Shown here: piece by piece, positions 35,686-44,543 of the stretch
Position numbering within the stretch: the stretch's first letter is position 1
Layout of the letters: the number at the start of each line of letters is the position of its first letter
Source: CAZNPL01 sp964574815
GTDB taxonomy: Bacteria; Planctomycetota; Phycisphaerae; UBA1845
Reading direction: 5' to 3'
DNA length: 64,000 bases
Assembly (NCBI GenBank): GCA_964574815.1
Contig: CAZNPL010000037.1
Span: forward strand, 6,093-70,092
Translations under genes and position numbers: made by a program
Notes under the pieces: generated by a model
What the model was told of the DNA's origin: nothing
The model's database searches: none
What the model saw: the letters and a program-made list of their open reading frames with translations, nothing else

Positions 35686-38188
35686 TGAACCGCGCATAGG
35701 CGTGTACGTGTGCCACTGCGGTGTGAACATTTCGCAGACGGTTGACGTCGTCTCGTGCCGGGAGTTCGCCGCGCAGTGTCCCAATGTGACCGTGGCGCGC
35801 GACTACCGGTTCATGTGCTCGAATACGGGACAGGATCTGATTCGCGGCGATATCGAAGAACTCGGGCTCAACCGGGTGGTCGTGGCGGCCTGTTCACCTT
35901 TGATGCACGAGCTCACCTTCCGAGACGCGTGCGAAGAAGCCGGCCTGAACAAATACCTGTTCCAAATGTGCAACATCCGCGAGCAGTGCGCGTGGGTACA
36001 CGACGATCGGACGCTCGCGAGGGAGAAGGCCCGCGCGCTGATCAACGGCGCCATTCGCCGCGTCGCATGCCACGAGCCGCTCACGCCGGTCGTGGCCAGG
36101 ATCAATCCGGCGACGCTCGTGATCGGCGCGGGAATTGCGGGGATACAGGCATCGCTCGAAGTCGCAGAGGCCGGGCACTCGGTTTACCTTGTGGAGCGCG
36201 AGCCGAGCATCGGCGGCAAGATGGCGTTGTTTGATAAGACCTTCCCGACGCTCGATTGTGCCGCGTGCATTCTGACGCCGAAGATGGTCTCGATAAGCCA
36301 TCGCCGCAACATCAGACTGCTGACCTGGCACGAGATCGAAGACGTATCCGGCTACATCGGGAATTACAAGGTCAGGCTCCGAAGAAAGCCCCGCTTTGTC
36401 GACACCGCCAAGTGTACCGGATGTGGACAATGCGTCAGCCACTGTCCGGCGACGCGCCGTCCTTCGCACCGGCAGATCCTCATCGGTGGCGAGGTCCTGG
36501 CTGTAACTCGTCCGCAACGCATCGACGCCGGCGGGAACGGCAACGGTCACCCGGTTCAACGCCGCACAACACGCCAGGACGTGCCCTTTGAACGTCCAGA
36601 CGAAATGACGCAGGTCCGACCGGGGGAACGTACTGCGGATATCCAAAGCCGAGTCGAGTTCGCTGCGGATGTGCAAAAGCGTGAACCCGCTGAAAAGTCC
36701 GGGCCTTCACCGCTGCAGCGCTACCTTAAAGTCGTCAAGGCGTTCCGGAAGCTGAGCGCAGACAAGAAGGCGAAAGCGCGAACCGGCGAGTGCAGCGGGT
36801 GTGGTCTCTGTGTGGAAATCTGCGGCGGGCTCGTCGGGGCCAAGGCCATTCGCATGGCGGAGGTCGGTCGAGACGACCGGGGCCGCGCTATTCGTCGCCC
36901 CGTCCCGGAGTCGGTGGATTCATGCATTGCATGCGGTGCCTGCGCTCAGGTCTGCCCGACCGGCTACATCACCGTATGGGATTCCGCTCAGGAAGAGGGG
37001 GGCGTGCCCGAGTACTCATCGAGCAACAGGACGGCCATCTTCCTCCCGTTCCCGCAGGCCGTTCCCAAGGTTCCGCTCATCGATCCCACCGCGTGCATCC
37101 ATATGCAAACCGGCGAATGCGGAGTATGTGAAAGCGTCTGCGAACCCGAGGCTATCAACTTCAACGACCGCGAGGAGACTGAAGAGTTCGAAGTGGGGCA
37201 GATCCTGGTCTCCACCGGTTATCAGCTCTTTGATGCGGGCGCGATGGCCCAGTACGGCTACGGGCGAATGGACAACGTCATCAGTGCGTTGGACTTCGAA
37301 CAGATGCTGTGTTCGACCGGCCCCACGGGCGGCAAAGTCGTGATGAAGAACGGCAAAGAGCCGCGAGCGATCGGCATCGTGCACTGCGTAGGCTCGCGCG
37401 ACGAGAATCATCACCGGTATTGTTCCCGGGTCTGCTGCATGTACGCGTTGAAGTTCGCCCACCTGGTCAGGGACCGGACCAGCGCCCAAGTCTACCAGTT
37501 CTACATCGACATGAGGGCGTTTGGTAAAGGTTACGAGGAGTTCTACAGCCGCGTGCTCGATGAGGGCGCGAATATCATCCGCGGGAAGGTGGGGGAGGTG
37601 GTCCCGGCGCGATTTCGCCGCACCGACGGCGACGACGGATGCCTCGTCGTGCGCTGCGAGGACACCCTGGTCGGGAAATTCCGCGAGATCCCGGTCGATA
37701 TGTTGATCCTGTGCAATGCACTGGAGCCCCAGGAGGACTGCGGCAAGCTGGCCAATACACTGGGTCTCAGCCGATCCCCCGACGGCTTCTTCCTGGAACG
37801 GCATCCCAAGCTGGACCCGGTCGGAACCAACAGTGACGGCATCTATCTTGCGGGTGCGTGCCAGGGGCCCAAGGACATCCCTGATAGCGTGGCCCAGGCC
37901 CAGGCAGCGGCCGCTCGGATCCTCGCCACGATCAGCAAAGGCGAGGTTCTGATCGACCCGATCCGGGCAAAAGTCAACGAGGAGAGTTGCTCGGGCTGCC
38001 GCATGTGCAACACCTTGTGCCCGTATCAGGCAATCACCTTTGACGAGGAAAGTGGGGTCAGTCGTGTGAACGAGACGTTGTGCAAGGGCTGCGGTACGTG
38101 CGTTGCGGCTTGCCCGGCCGGTGCGATTACCGGGTGGGGCTTTACCGACGAGCAGATCCTTGCGGAACTGGAGGCCGTACTCGTGTAG
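35678..38188 (+). CDS. hdrA: Heterodisulfide reductase subunit A (HdrA-like) with an extra ferredoxin insertion
   Basis: An 836-residue flavoprotein, longer than the roughly 650 of methanogen HdrA. FAD site GAGIAG at about 150-155; HdrA-specific cysteines in DCAACILTPKM at about 193-197; a ferredoxin cluster CTGCGQCVSHCP at about 246-257. Then comes a unique stretch: a 110-residue polar linker (260-370) and a second two-cluster ferredoxin (CSGCGLCVEIC, CIACGACAQVCP, about 372-427), before the conserved FPQAVPKV. Two more clusters close the protein (CSGCRMCNTLCP, CKGCGTCVAACP). HdrA bifurcates electrons from hydrogenase between ferredoxin and the disulfide; the extra clusters may supply another exit for electrons, which is inference. 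Confidence 0.93.
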   Translation: MSDEPRIGVYVCHCGVNISQTVDVVSCREFAAQCPNVTVARDYRFMCSNTGQDLIRGDIEELGLNRVVVAACSPLMHELTFRDACEEAGLNKYLFQMCNIREQCAWVHDDRTLAREKARALINGAIRRVACHEPLTPVVARINPATLVIGAGIAGIQASLEVAEAGHSVYLVEREPSIGGKMALFDKTFPTLDCAACILTPKMVSISHRRNIRLLTWHEIEDVSGYIGNYKVRLRRKPRFVDTAKCTGCGQCVSHCPATRRPSHRQILIGGEVLAVTRPQRIDAGGNGNGHPVQRRTTRQDVPFERPDEMTQVRPGERTADIQSRVEFAADVQKREPAEKSGPSPLQRYLKVVKAFRKLSADKKAKARTGECSGCGLCVEICGGLVGAKAIRMAEVGRDDRGRAIRRPVPESVDSCIACGACAQVCPTGYITVWDSAQEEGGVPEYSSSNRTAIFLPFPQAVPKVPLIDPTACIHMQTGECGVCESVCEPEAINFNDREETEEFEVGQILVSTGYQLFDAGAMAQYGYGRMDNVISALDFEQMLCSTGPTGGKVVMKNGKEPRAIGIVHCVGSRDENHHRYCSRVCCMYALKFAHLVRDRTSAQVYQFYIDMRAFGKGYEEFYSRVLDEGANIIRGKVGEVVPARFRRTDGDDGCLVVRCEDTLVGKFREIPVDMLILCNALEPQEDCGKLANTLGLSRSPDGFFLERHPKLDPVGTNSDGIYLAGACQGPKDIPDSVAQAQAAAARILATISKGEVLIDPIRAKVNEESCSGCRMCNTLCPYQAITFDEESGVSRVNETLCKGCGTCVAACPAGAITGWGFTDEQILAELEAVLV

Positions 38189-38265
38189 GGGTCGGCTGAA
38201 ACCGGCTGCACGTGGCAACGACCGGCAAAAAGCCCAGACAGTATACGGGCCGTTGGGAAGAGACG

Positions 38266-38739
38266 ATGACCAGCGTAACGATGCCCAGTGCCGAGCGCAA
38301 GCGTGGCGCGGAGTCGCCAGGCGACACGGAAACGACCTGGAAGCCCAGGATCGTTGCTTTCTTATGCAACTGGTGCAGTTACACCGGTGCGGATCTTGCA
38401 GGCGTATCCCGGCTGAAGTGGTCACCCTACATCCGGGTGATCCGTGTCATGTGTTCGGGGCGAATGGACCCGACGTTTGTCTTCGAGGCGTTCCGAAGCG
38501 GCGCCGACGGGGTCATCATCTCCGGCTGCCATCCCGGCGACTGCCATTACGTGGAAGGAAACTACAAGGCTTTGCGACGCGTGCGTCTCATCAAGCGATT
38601 GTTGGCCGACTTCGGAGTCGATCCGCGCCGCCTCGCGTTGACCTGGGTCTCCGCAAGTGAAGGTGATGTCTGGGCGAAGGTAACCAACGAGATGGCCGAA
38701 TTGGTCGAATCGCTTGGTCCACTGAGGTTGGAAAAATGA
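38266..38739 (+). CDS. mvhD: F420-non-reducing hydrogenase iron-sulfur subunit D (MvhD-like)
   Basis: About 157 residues from ATG 38266 (GAAGAG box); a GTG at 38212 is the alternative. The [2Fe-2S] cysteines are present: FLCNWCSYTGADLAG, VMCSGRMDP and SGCHPGDCHY. MvhD links the hydrogenase MvhAG to HdrA. It follows hdrA by 77 nt and overlaps mvhG by 4 nt, giving the usual electron path from MvhA through MvhG and MvhD to HdrA. The N-terminal 25 residues are nonconserved. Confidence 0.92.
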   Translation: MTSVTMPSAERKRGAESPGDTETTWKPRIVAFLCNWCSYTGADLAGVSRLKWSPYIRVIRVMCSGRMDPTFVFEAFRSGADGVIISGCHPGDCHYVEGNYKALRRVRLIKRLLADFGVDPRRLALTWVSASEGDVWAKVTNEMAELVESLGPLRLEK

Positions 38740-39788
38740 ACGTTCCAAGTGTGTGGCAATCATCTCGCCCGGTGCCGGGTGCGGCAAAACCGAAGCTTGC
38801 GCTGTACTGGGCGGCATCGTGTGGCGGATGTGAGATCGCCGTGCTGGACATCAATGAGAAAATTCTGGAGGTTGCCGAGCACTTCGACATCGTTTTTTGG
38901 CCGGTCGCCATGGACTTTAAAACCGGGGACGTCGAGGCGTTGCATGACGGCGAGATCGCCGTCTGCCTTTTTAACGGCGCGATCCGAAACGACGACAACC
39001 AATACATGGCCGGCCTGCTGCGCCGAAAGGCCAAGCTCCTGGTCGCCTTCGGCTCCTGCGCCTGCGAAGGATGCATCCCTGCGCTCAGCAATGCGACAAG
39101 TCGGCGGGCAACGCTCGACTGGGTCTACCACAGGTCGCCATCGACGGACAACTCTGCGGGCATCGAGCCGCAGACCAGAACCAGAGTCGGCGCGTTTGTC
39201 CTCGAATTACCCGACTTCTGGGAAACGGTGCGATCGCTCGACCAGGTGGTCGATGTCGATTACTACGTGCCCGGTTGTCCACCGCAGGCACTTCAAATCG
39301 CGGCCGTCCTGGACGCTCTCATCGATGTGTTCAACACGGGCAGCGATCTGCCGCCCAAGGGAGCGGTCCTCGGCGCCGGTCAGAAGACGGTTTGCGACGA
39401 GTGCCCGTGCACGCGCGAGGAGAAGAAGATCAAGAAATTTTTCCGGCCGCACGAGATCATTCCGGACCCGAACAGGTGTTTACTGGACCAGGGCATTCTA
39501 TGTATGGGGCCGGCCACACGTGACGGATGCGGCGCCAGGTGCCCGTCGGTGTCGATGCCCTGTCGCGGCTGCTACGGCCCACCACCCAATTCACGAGACC
39601 AGGGTGCCAAGATGATTTCGGCCCTCGCTTCGGTCATTGATTCGGAGGACCCGGACGAGGTTGAACGAATTCTCGACACCATCGTCGATCCGATCGGGTC
39701 GTTTTACCGATTCTCACTCGCCAAGGCCAAGCTCGGCCGAAAGCTGATTCCAGACGTTGAGCGCTTACAAGTCGGCCCTGCCCGCTAG
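38736..39788 (+). CDS. mvhG: [NiFe] hydrogenase small subunit (MvhG-like)
   Basis: A 350-residue iron-sulfur protein. Cluster ligands of the proximal, medial and distal sites are visible: ASCGGCEIAVLD, GSCACEGC, PGCPPQ, then CPCTREEKK and GCGARCPSVSMPCRGCYGP. No twin-arginine signal is present, so the enzyme is cytoplasmic, as in group 3 hydrogenases. The start overlaps mvhD by 4 nt and the large subunit follows after 11 nt. Complete and intact by motif. Confidence 0.94.
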   Translation: MNVPSVWQSSRPVPGAAKPKLALYWAASCGGCEIAVLDINEKILEVAEHFDIVFWPVAMDFKTGDVEALHDGEIAVCLFNGAIRNDDNQYMAGLLRRKAKLLVAFGSCACEGCIPALSNATSRRATLDWVYHRSPSTDNSAGIEPQTRTRVGAFVLELPDFWETVRSLDQVVDVDYYVPGCPPQALQIAAVLDALIDVFNTGSDLPPKGAVLGAGQKTVCDECPCTREEKKIKKFFRPHEIIPDPNRCLLDQGILCMGPATRDGCGARCPSVSMPCRGCYGPPPNSRDQGAKMISALASVIDSEDPDEVERILDTIVDPIGSFYRFSLAKAKLGRKLIPDVERLQVGPAR

Positions 39789-39799
39789 AAGGTGCCAGA

Positions 39800-41284
39800 A
39801 TGAAAACGATCAAGATCGACCCCGTCACGCGGTTGGAGGGCCACGGCAAAATCGACATCTTCGTGGACGATGATGGAAACGTTGCGGACTGTTTCTTCAT
39901 CGTGCCGGAACTGCGCGGCTTTGAGCAGTTCTGCGTGGGCCGACCAGTGGAGGAAATGCCACGTATCACCTCGCGCATCTGCGGCGTGTGCAGCGAAGCC
40001 CACCACATCGCGGCCGCCAAGGCTTGCGACGCAACGTACCACGTGGAACCGCCGCCGGCGGCCAAGAAGCTCCGCGAGCTGCTCTATTCCGCATTCATGA
40101 CGGCCGACCACGCCACTCATTTTTTCATCCTCGCGGCCCCCGACTTCGTCCTTGGACCCGACGCGCCTCCCGCGCAACGGAACATCCTGGGGCTTATCCA
40201 GAAAATGGGCGACGACGCCGGCAAGACGGTCATCGCCTCCCGCGCCGCCGCGCACGAGATCGTGAAGATCATCGGTGGCAAAACGATTCACATGATCAGT
40301 GCAATACCCGGCGGTGTGTCAAAGGCGTTGAGCGGCGAGGAACGCGTACGGATCGTTGAATTGGCCAGGCAGCTCGTTGAATTCGGGAAATTCACGGTAG
40401 CCGTTCTCGACAAGGTGGTGCTTGCGGACAGCCGGTACATGGACCTGATTCTCTCGGACATGTACACACACGCCACGCACTACATGGGAACGGTGGACTC
40501 GAACAACCGCCTCAATTTCTACGAGGGCAGCATCCGCGTCGTCGACCCCAGCGGGCAGGAAGTCATCCAATATGATACGCAGGACTACCTCTCGCACATT
40601 GCCGAGCATGTCGAGAAATGGTCATATTTGAAGTTCCCCTATTTAAGAGCGCGAGGCTGGAAGGGGCTGGTGGACGGGGCGGACAGCGGCGTCTATCGGG
40701 CGACGCCGCTTTCCCGTCTGAATGCCGCCGAGGGTATGGCCACACCCATGGCACAGGTCGAATACGAGCGACTCTATGAGGCGCTCACCGGCGACAAAAA
40801 AGGCAGGACGCCCGTTCACCACACGCTTGCCACCCACTGGGCGCGCGTCGTCGAACTGATCTATGCCGCCGAGCGCACGCTGGAGCTGGCGGCCGATGAA
40901 GAGATTCTCGACCCGAACGTCCGCACCGTCGCGACCAATACGCCGACGGAAGGGGTCGGCAGCGTCGAAGCCCCTCGAGGTACCCTGACCCATCATTACA
41001 CGACCGACGAGCGCGGCGTCCTGACGAGCGTGAATCTGATTGTCGGCACTACAAACAACCACGCCGCTATCTGCATGTCGATCAAGAAGGCTGCGGAGGG
41101 GCTGATTACGAAGGGCGTTGAGATTACCGAAGGTCTGCTCAACCGTATCGAAATGGCCTTTCGGGCGTACGATCCGTGCTTCGGGTGCGCGACCCACTTC
41201 CTGCCGGGTCACATGCCGATGATCGTCCGGATCCGCAACGCACGCGGTGAAGTCCTGTCAGAGAGGAGACGTGCGAGCACGTAA
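39800..41284 (+). CDS. mvhA: [NiFe] hydrogenase large subunit (MvhA-like), catalytic
   Basis: A 494-residue protein. The first nickel pair is in RICGVC at about residues 59-64 and the second in DPCFGCATH at about 458-466, so all four Cys ligands are present. The 28 residues after the final His are the maturation tail removed by the protease encoded at 33337. Oxidises H2 (or reduces protons) and sends electrons to MvhG, MvhD and HdrA. With the Hdr genes it forms a soluble group 3c-type bifurcating complex. The order, maturation protease - hdrC - hdrB - hdrA - mvhD - mvhG - mvhA, is compact and mostly coupled. Confidence 0.95.
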   Translation: MKTIKIDPVTRLEGHGKIDIFVDDDGNVADCFFIVPELRGFEQFCVGRPVEEMPRITSRICGVCSEAHHIAAAKACDATYHVEPPPAAKKLRELLYSAFMTADHATHFFILAAPDFVLGPDAPPAQRNILGLIQKMGDDAGKTVIASRAAAHEIVKIIGGKTIHMISAIPGGVSKALSGEERVRIVELARQLVEFGKFTVAVLDKVVLADSRYMDLILSDMYTHATHYMGTVDSNNRLNFYEGSIRVVDPSGQEVIQYDTQDYLSHIAEHVEKWSYLKFPYLRARGWKGLVDGADSGVYRATPLSRLNAAEGMATPMAQVEYERLYEALTGDKKGRTPVHHTLATHWARVVELIYAAERTLELAADEEILDPNVRTVATNTPTEGVGSVEAPRGTLTHHYTTDERGVLTSVNLIVGTTNNHAAICMSIKKAAEGLITKGVEITEGLLNRIEMAFRAYDPCFGCATHFLPGHMPMIVRIRNARGEVLSERRRAST

Positions 41285-41371
41285 CACCCGTCTTTCACAT
41301 ATGACCCGACCGGTACTGTGAGCGCGTAGCCTAGAGGCAGCAAAACAGTGCGGCGTAACGAGAGTAAAGCG

Positions 41372-43135
41372 ATGAGTACCTCTCGCCTTGAGAGAGACGG
41401 CCAGCACAAGTTGGCGGGTGACTCCGCGAAGAGCCGCGCCCTGCGGGTCCGCAGTATGATCCTCAGAAGGGCTCTGCTTCCCCCCTTCGTTGTCATTATG
41501 CTGGTGTGCGCGACGCTAGTGTACTATTTTACATCATACTCCCGCAACGAAATCGAGTCCGGGTTGGTGCGTGTCGCCTCGGACCACCGCCGCATGATTG
41601 ATCAATTCCTGACGGGGCGGGCCGCGGATCTCCGATTGGCCGCCGGCCTCCAGAGCCGGGAGGCGTTCTCCGACAAGGCCCGGCTGGCCGAACTCCTGCA
41701 CAGGCTTCAATCCACCTCCGAGGCGTTTTTCGACCTCGGCCTGATCGACCAAAGCGGCGACCATGTGGCCTATGTGGGCCCCTACGAGTTGGCGGAAAAG
41801 AACTATGCGGACGCCGAATGGTTCAGGGCGGTTCGGGAGTGCGGGCTCTACATGTCCGACGTGTTCCTCGGTTACCGACAGATCCCTCATTTTGTTGTTG
41901 CGGTCCGTGGCGAAGACGAGCACGGCCCCTGGTATCTCAGGGCTACGATCGACACGGCCTACTTCACCGACCTGGTGCGGGCTATCCGGATCGGGCAAAC
42001 CGGCGAAGCCTATCTGGTCAACCGCGGGGGCGTCTTTCAATCCGAGCCCCGCGCAGGAGGCAGACAGATGGAGAAGGACCAGGACTACGGTGTCTACCGG
42101 ATCGATCCTGATCAGACACCGTCCTTCTCAACCGGCCGGCGCTCAGGCGAGCGATATCTTTATGCCACGGCCCCGCTCGAGTTTGTCGATTGGGTTCTTG
42201 TCGTTCGGCAACGAACGGCCGACGCCTACGCCCACTTGTTTCGGGCCGTATTCGTTGCGCTGCTTGTGATCGTCACGGGGGGGATGCTCGTCGTCTGCAT
42301 CGCGTACATCCTTGCCTCGAGTCTGGCGCACCAATTGAGCCTGGCGGACATCGAAAAGCGGGAGATGAGGGCTCAACTGATCGTCGCAGGCAGACTCGCC
42401 GAAGTCGGGGAAATGAGCGCGAGGCTGGCGCACGAGATCAACAATCCGCTGCAAGTCATGAAATCTGAGCACGCAATGCTGAACGAGCTCCTGAAGGAAA
42501 TCGAGACTGACGGCAGCGTTCCCAAGACTGCGGACCTTGGTTCGCTCAAGGAATCTCTCGCCCAACTGGACCTCCAGATCGAAAGGTGCAGTCGCATCAC
42601 CCAGGGGCTGCTGAAGTTCGCGCGAAAACAGGAGCCTGCGGCTCAGCGGGTATTCCTGCAGCGCCTGCTGCCCGAGTCCGCCAGGATGGTCGAACGCAGA
42701 GCAAGAGAACAGAATGTCGCAATCGCGCAGCAATACGACCCTGATTTACCGCCGGTCATGAGCGACCCCTACGAGCTACAGCAGGTATTCCTGAATCTGT
42801 TGAATAACGCGCTTGACGCGCTCGAGGGCAAGAAAAACGGAAACGTGCGGGTCAGCGTGGCCCGGGACGGAGACAACCATATCGCCGCGTCCGTTGCCGA
42901 CGATGGCTGCGGCGTTGCAACCGAGCATCTGGATAGAATCTTCGATCCGTTCTTCACGACAAAGCCCGTGGGTAAGGGCACAGGTCTTGGGCTGAGCATG
43001 GTCTGCGGGATCGTCGAGGGTCTGGGGGGGAGAATCAGCGTGACGAGCGAGCCGGGAAACGGCTCGCTTTTCACGATACGCCTGCCGATTCGGGCGACAG
43101 AAATCACGATACCTGCGCACACGGTCGGGGCGTGA
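41372..43135 (+). CDS. Sensor histidine kinase with extracytoplasmic dCache-like domain
   Basis: About 587 residues from ATG 41372 (a GTG at 41348 is possible). TM1 (PPFVVIMLVCATLVYYF) and TM2 (VFVALLVIVTGGMLVVCIAY) flank a roughly 230-residue sensor domain with Cache hallmarks (FFDLGLIDQSGDHVAYVGPY, DAEWFRAV). Then HisKA with LAHEINNPLQV and HATPase_c with LLNNALDALEG and GTGLGLSMVCG. It is encoded right after mvhA in the same direction and before a receiver-only protein, so the pair probably regulates, or reads out, the hydrogenase pathway. Ligand unknown; Cache domains commonly bind small organic molecules. Confidence 0.9.
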   Translation: MSTSRLERDGQHKLAGDSAKSRALRVRSMILRRALLPPFVVIMLVCATLVYYFTSYSRNEIESGLVRVASDHRRMIDQFLTGRAADLRLAAGLQSREAFSDKARLAELLHRLQSTSEAFFDLGLIDQSGDHVAYVGPYELAEKNYADAEWFRAVRECGLYMSDVFLGYRQIPHFVVAVRGEDEHGPWYLRATIDTAYFTDLVRAIRIGQTGEAYLVNRGGVFQSEPRAGGRQMEKDQDYGVYRIDPDQTPSFSTGRRSGERYLYATAPLEFVDWVLVVRQRTADAYAHLFRAVFVALLVIVTGGMLVVCIAYILASSLAHQLSLADIEKREMRAQLIVAGRLAEVGEMSARLAHEINNPLQVMKSEHAMLNELLKEIETDGSVPKTADLGSLKESLAQLDLQIERCSRITQGLLKFARKQEPAAQRVFLQRLLPESARMVERRAREQNVAIAQQYDPDLPPVMSDPYELQQVFLNLLNNALDALEGKKNGNVRVSVARDGDNHIAASVADDGCGVATEHLDRIFDPFFTTKPVGKGTGLGLSMVCGIVEGLGGRISVTSEPGNGSLFTIRLPIRATEITIPAHTVGA

Positions 43136-43162
43136 AGCCGCGCACCTGTTGGGAGGATAGCC

Positions 43163-43627
43163 ATGATGCTTCCCGTACGATTGCTGTTGGTTGATGACGA
43201 GGAGAGATTCCTGGCCACGACGAGCGCTCTTCTCCGAAAAAAGGGCCTTGATACGTTCATCGCTGCCAGCGGAGAGGAGGCGATGAAGACTCTGGAGGCG
43301 ACCCGGATCGATGTGGTGATCCTGGATGTGAAGATGCCCGGGGTTGATGGCTTGGACGTCCTACGCTGGATCAAACGGAAATATCCCCTTGTAGAGGTCA
43401 TCATGCTGACCGGCCACGCGACGTTTGAATCGGCGATCGAAGGGATGAAGCTTGGTGCTTTCGACTACCTCATCAAGCCGTGCGAGATCCAGGGGCTGCT
43501 GGACAAGGCCAATGAAGCCCATGCAAAGAAGCAGGCCGGCGAGGAAAGGATTCAGAGGGCAAGGATAGAGAGAATAAAAAGCAACCCGCTCGCTGCGCTC
43601 CATGACGACGTGCCTGAAGAATGGTAG
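43163..43627 (+). CDS. Stand-alone response regulator receiver protein
   Basis: A 154-residue CheY-like protein: acidic pocket LLVDDEE, phospho-Asp in VVILDVKMPGVDG, switch Thr in VIMLTGHATFESA and Lys in YLIKPCE. No DNA-binding domain follows; the last 25 residues are basic then acidic. A GGAGGATAG box precedes the start. It pairs with the kinase 27 nt upstream. Output must be by protein-protein contact or a further phosphorelay. Confidence 0.92.
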   Translation: MMLPVRLLLVDDEERFLATTSALLRKKGLDTFIAASGEEAMKTLEATRIDVVILDVKMPGVDGLDVLRWIKRKYPLVEVIMLTGHATFESAIEGMKLGAFDYLIKPCEIQGLLDKANEAHAKKQAGEERIQRARIERIKSNPLAALHDDVPEEW

Positions 43628-44108
43628 CGCTCGGGTCGGGCACCGTGGTTCAGGGCGTGAATTTGGCAGCGTTGCGCCGGCGCGCAGGCGATCGAGGACT
43701 TGCCTCGTGAGGGCGTAGGCCCCCGGATCGTTTAATGGTGTATTGCTCGCGAGCGGGGCAACCTCGGCATGCGCTCGAACCGCCAGACCAGGAGGAACGA
43801 TGAGCTTCTTGGCCCTGTGACTACCAGCGATGGCCGCGCAAAACGGGGGCGCTAAACGGCGTCCAGTCCCTGGCAAGTGGAAGCAGTGCAATCTGGGCGA
43901 TCGCACAGGGCACGCCCGGCGCGTACGACTCGGCAATCCCGACGACCAGCCGCGGATCGGCTGGTAACACAAACGTGAATATCGTAACATCACGGCGTTC
44001 GCCCGGCGAGCCGGCGCGGCCCTCGTGCGAATTGCCGGCATAAGCGAGGTTGTGCACGGTAAGGTTGCGGCCGAAATAGCGGGCCGCCGCAGAAGAGAGG
44101 AACGGTCG
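43628..44108. other. Intergenic, about 480 nt
   Basis: No confident gene. One minus-strand frame (43821-44057) reads protein-like in its middle (ADPRLVVGIAESYAPG) but matches nothing I recognise and may be a relic. I looked for a NikR operator (GTATGA-N16-TCATAC type) and did not find one. Confidence 0.4.
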
Positions 44109-44528
44109 ATGTCAGATCTGGTGCGTTTCAGCGTCTCATTGGATGCGGGTCTGGCCAAGCAGCTCGAGCGTCTCGTCCGTGGCAGCCGCTACACGAATCG
44201 CTCCGAATTCGTGCGCGACCTCATTCGGCAACGGCTCGTCCAACAGGAGTGGGTCGATGCCCGCCAGCCGGTGGTCGCCACGATCACACTCGTGTACGAC
44301 CACCACCAGCGCAAGCTGCTCGATCGCTTGGTCGAAATTCAGCATCACCACGCGGCCCACGTTCTCGCCACGACGCACGTGCATCTGTCGCACAAGATGT
44401 GTGCCGAGATGATCATGGTGCGGGGCAAGCCCGCCCGCGTTCAGCAACTTGCGGACGAACTGGGTAAACAGCGCGGTGTCTTACATGCGTCGCTGAGCAT
44501 GGCGACCACGGGAGCGAAGCTACGCTGA
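44109..44528 (+). CDS. nikR: Nickel-responsive transcriptional regulator NikR
   Basis: A 139-residue protein from ATG 44109 (MSDLVRFSVSLDAGL); a longer upstream frame is not family-like. A ribbon-helix-helix N-domain (RFSVSLDAGLAKQLERLV, YTNRSEFVRDLIRQRL) precedes an ACT-like C-domain with the nickel ligands: His in the HHHAAH segment, His-x-His in THVHLSH and Cys in HKMCAEM. It represses nickel uptake genes when Ni is plentiful. Its presence about 2.8 kb after a [NiFe] hydrogenase operon makes sense physiologically; no Ni transporter is visible in the window. Confidence 0.92.
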   Translation: MSDLVRFSVSLDAGLAKQLERLVRGSRYTNRSEFVRDLIRQRLVQQEWVDARQPVVATITLVYDHHQRKLLDRLVEIQHHHAAHVLATTHVHLSHKMCAEMIMVRGKPARVQQLADELGKQRGVLHASLSMATTGAKLR

Positions 44529-44543
44529 GTTGGGAGAAGTCAC

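Noticed and set aside
37016..38425. Minus-strand frame of 469 codons
   Set aside because: Antisense of hdrA, whose cysteine motifs are intact.
41320..41345. tRNA-like AGCCTAGAGGCAG stretch
   Set aside because: No acceptor stem or T arm could be drawn around it.
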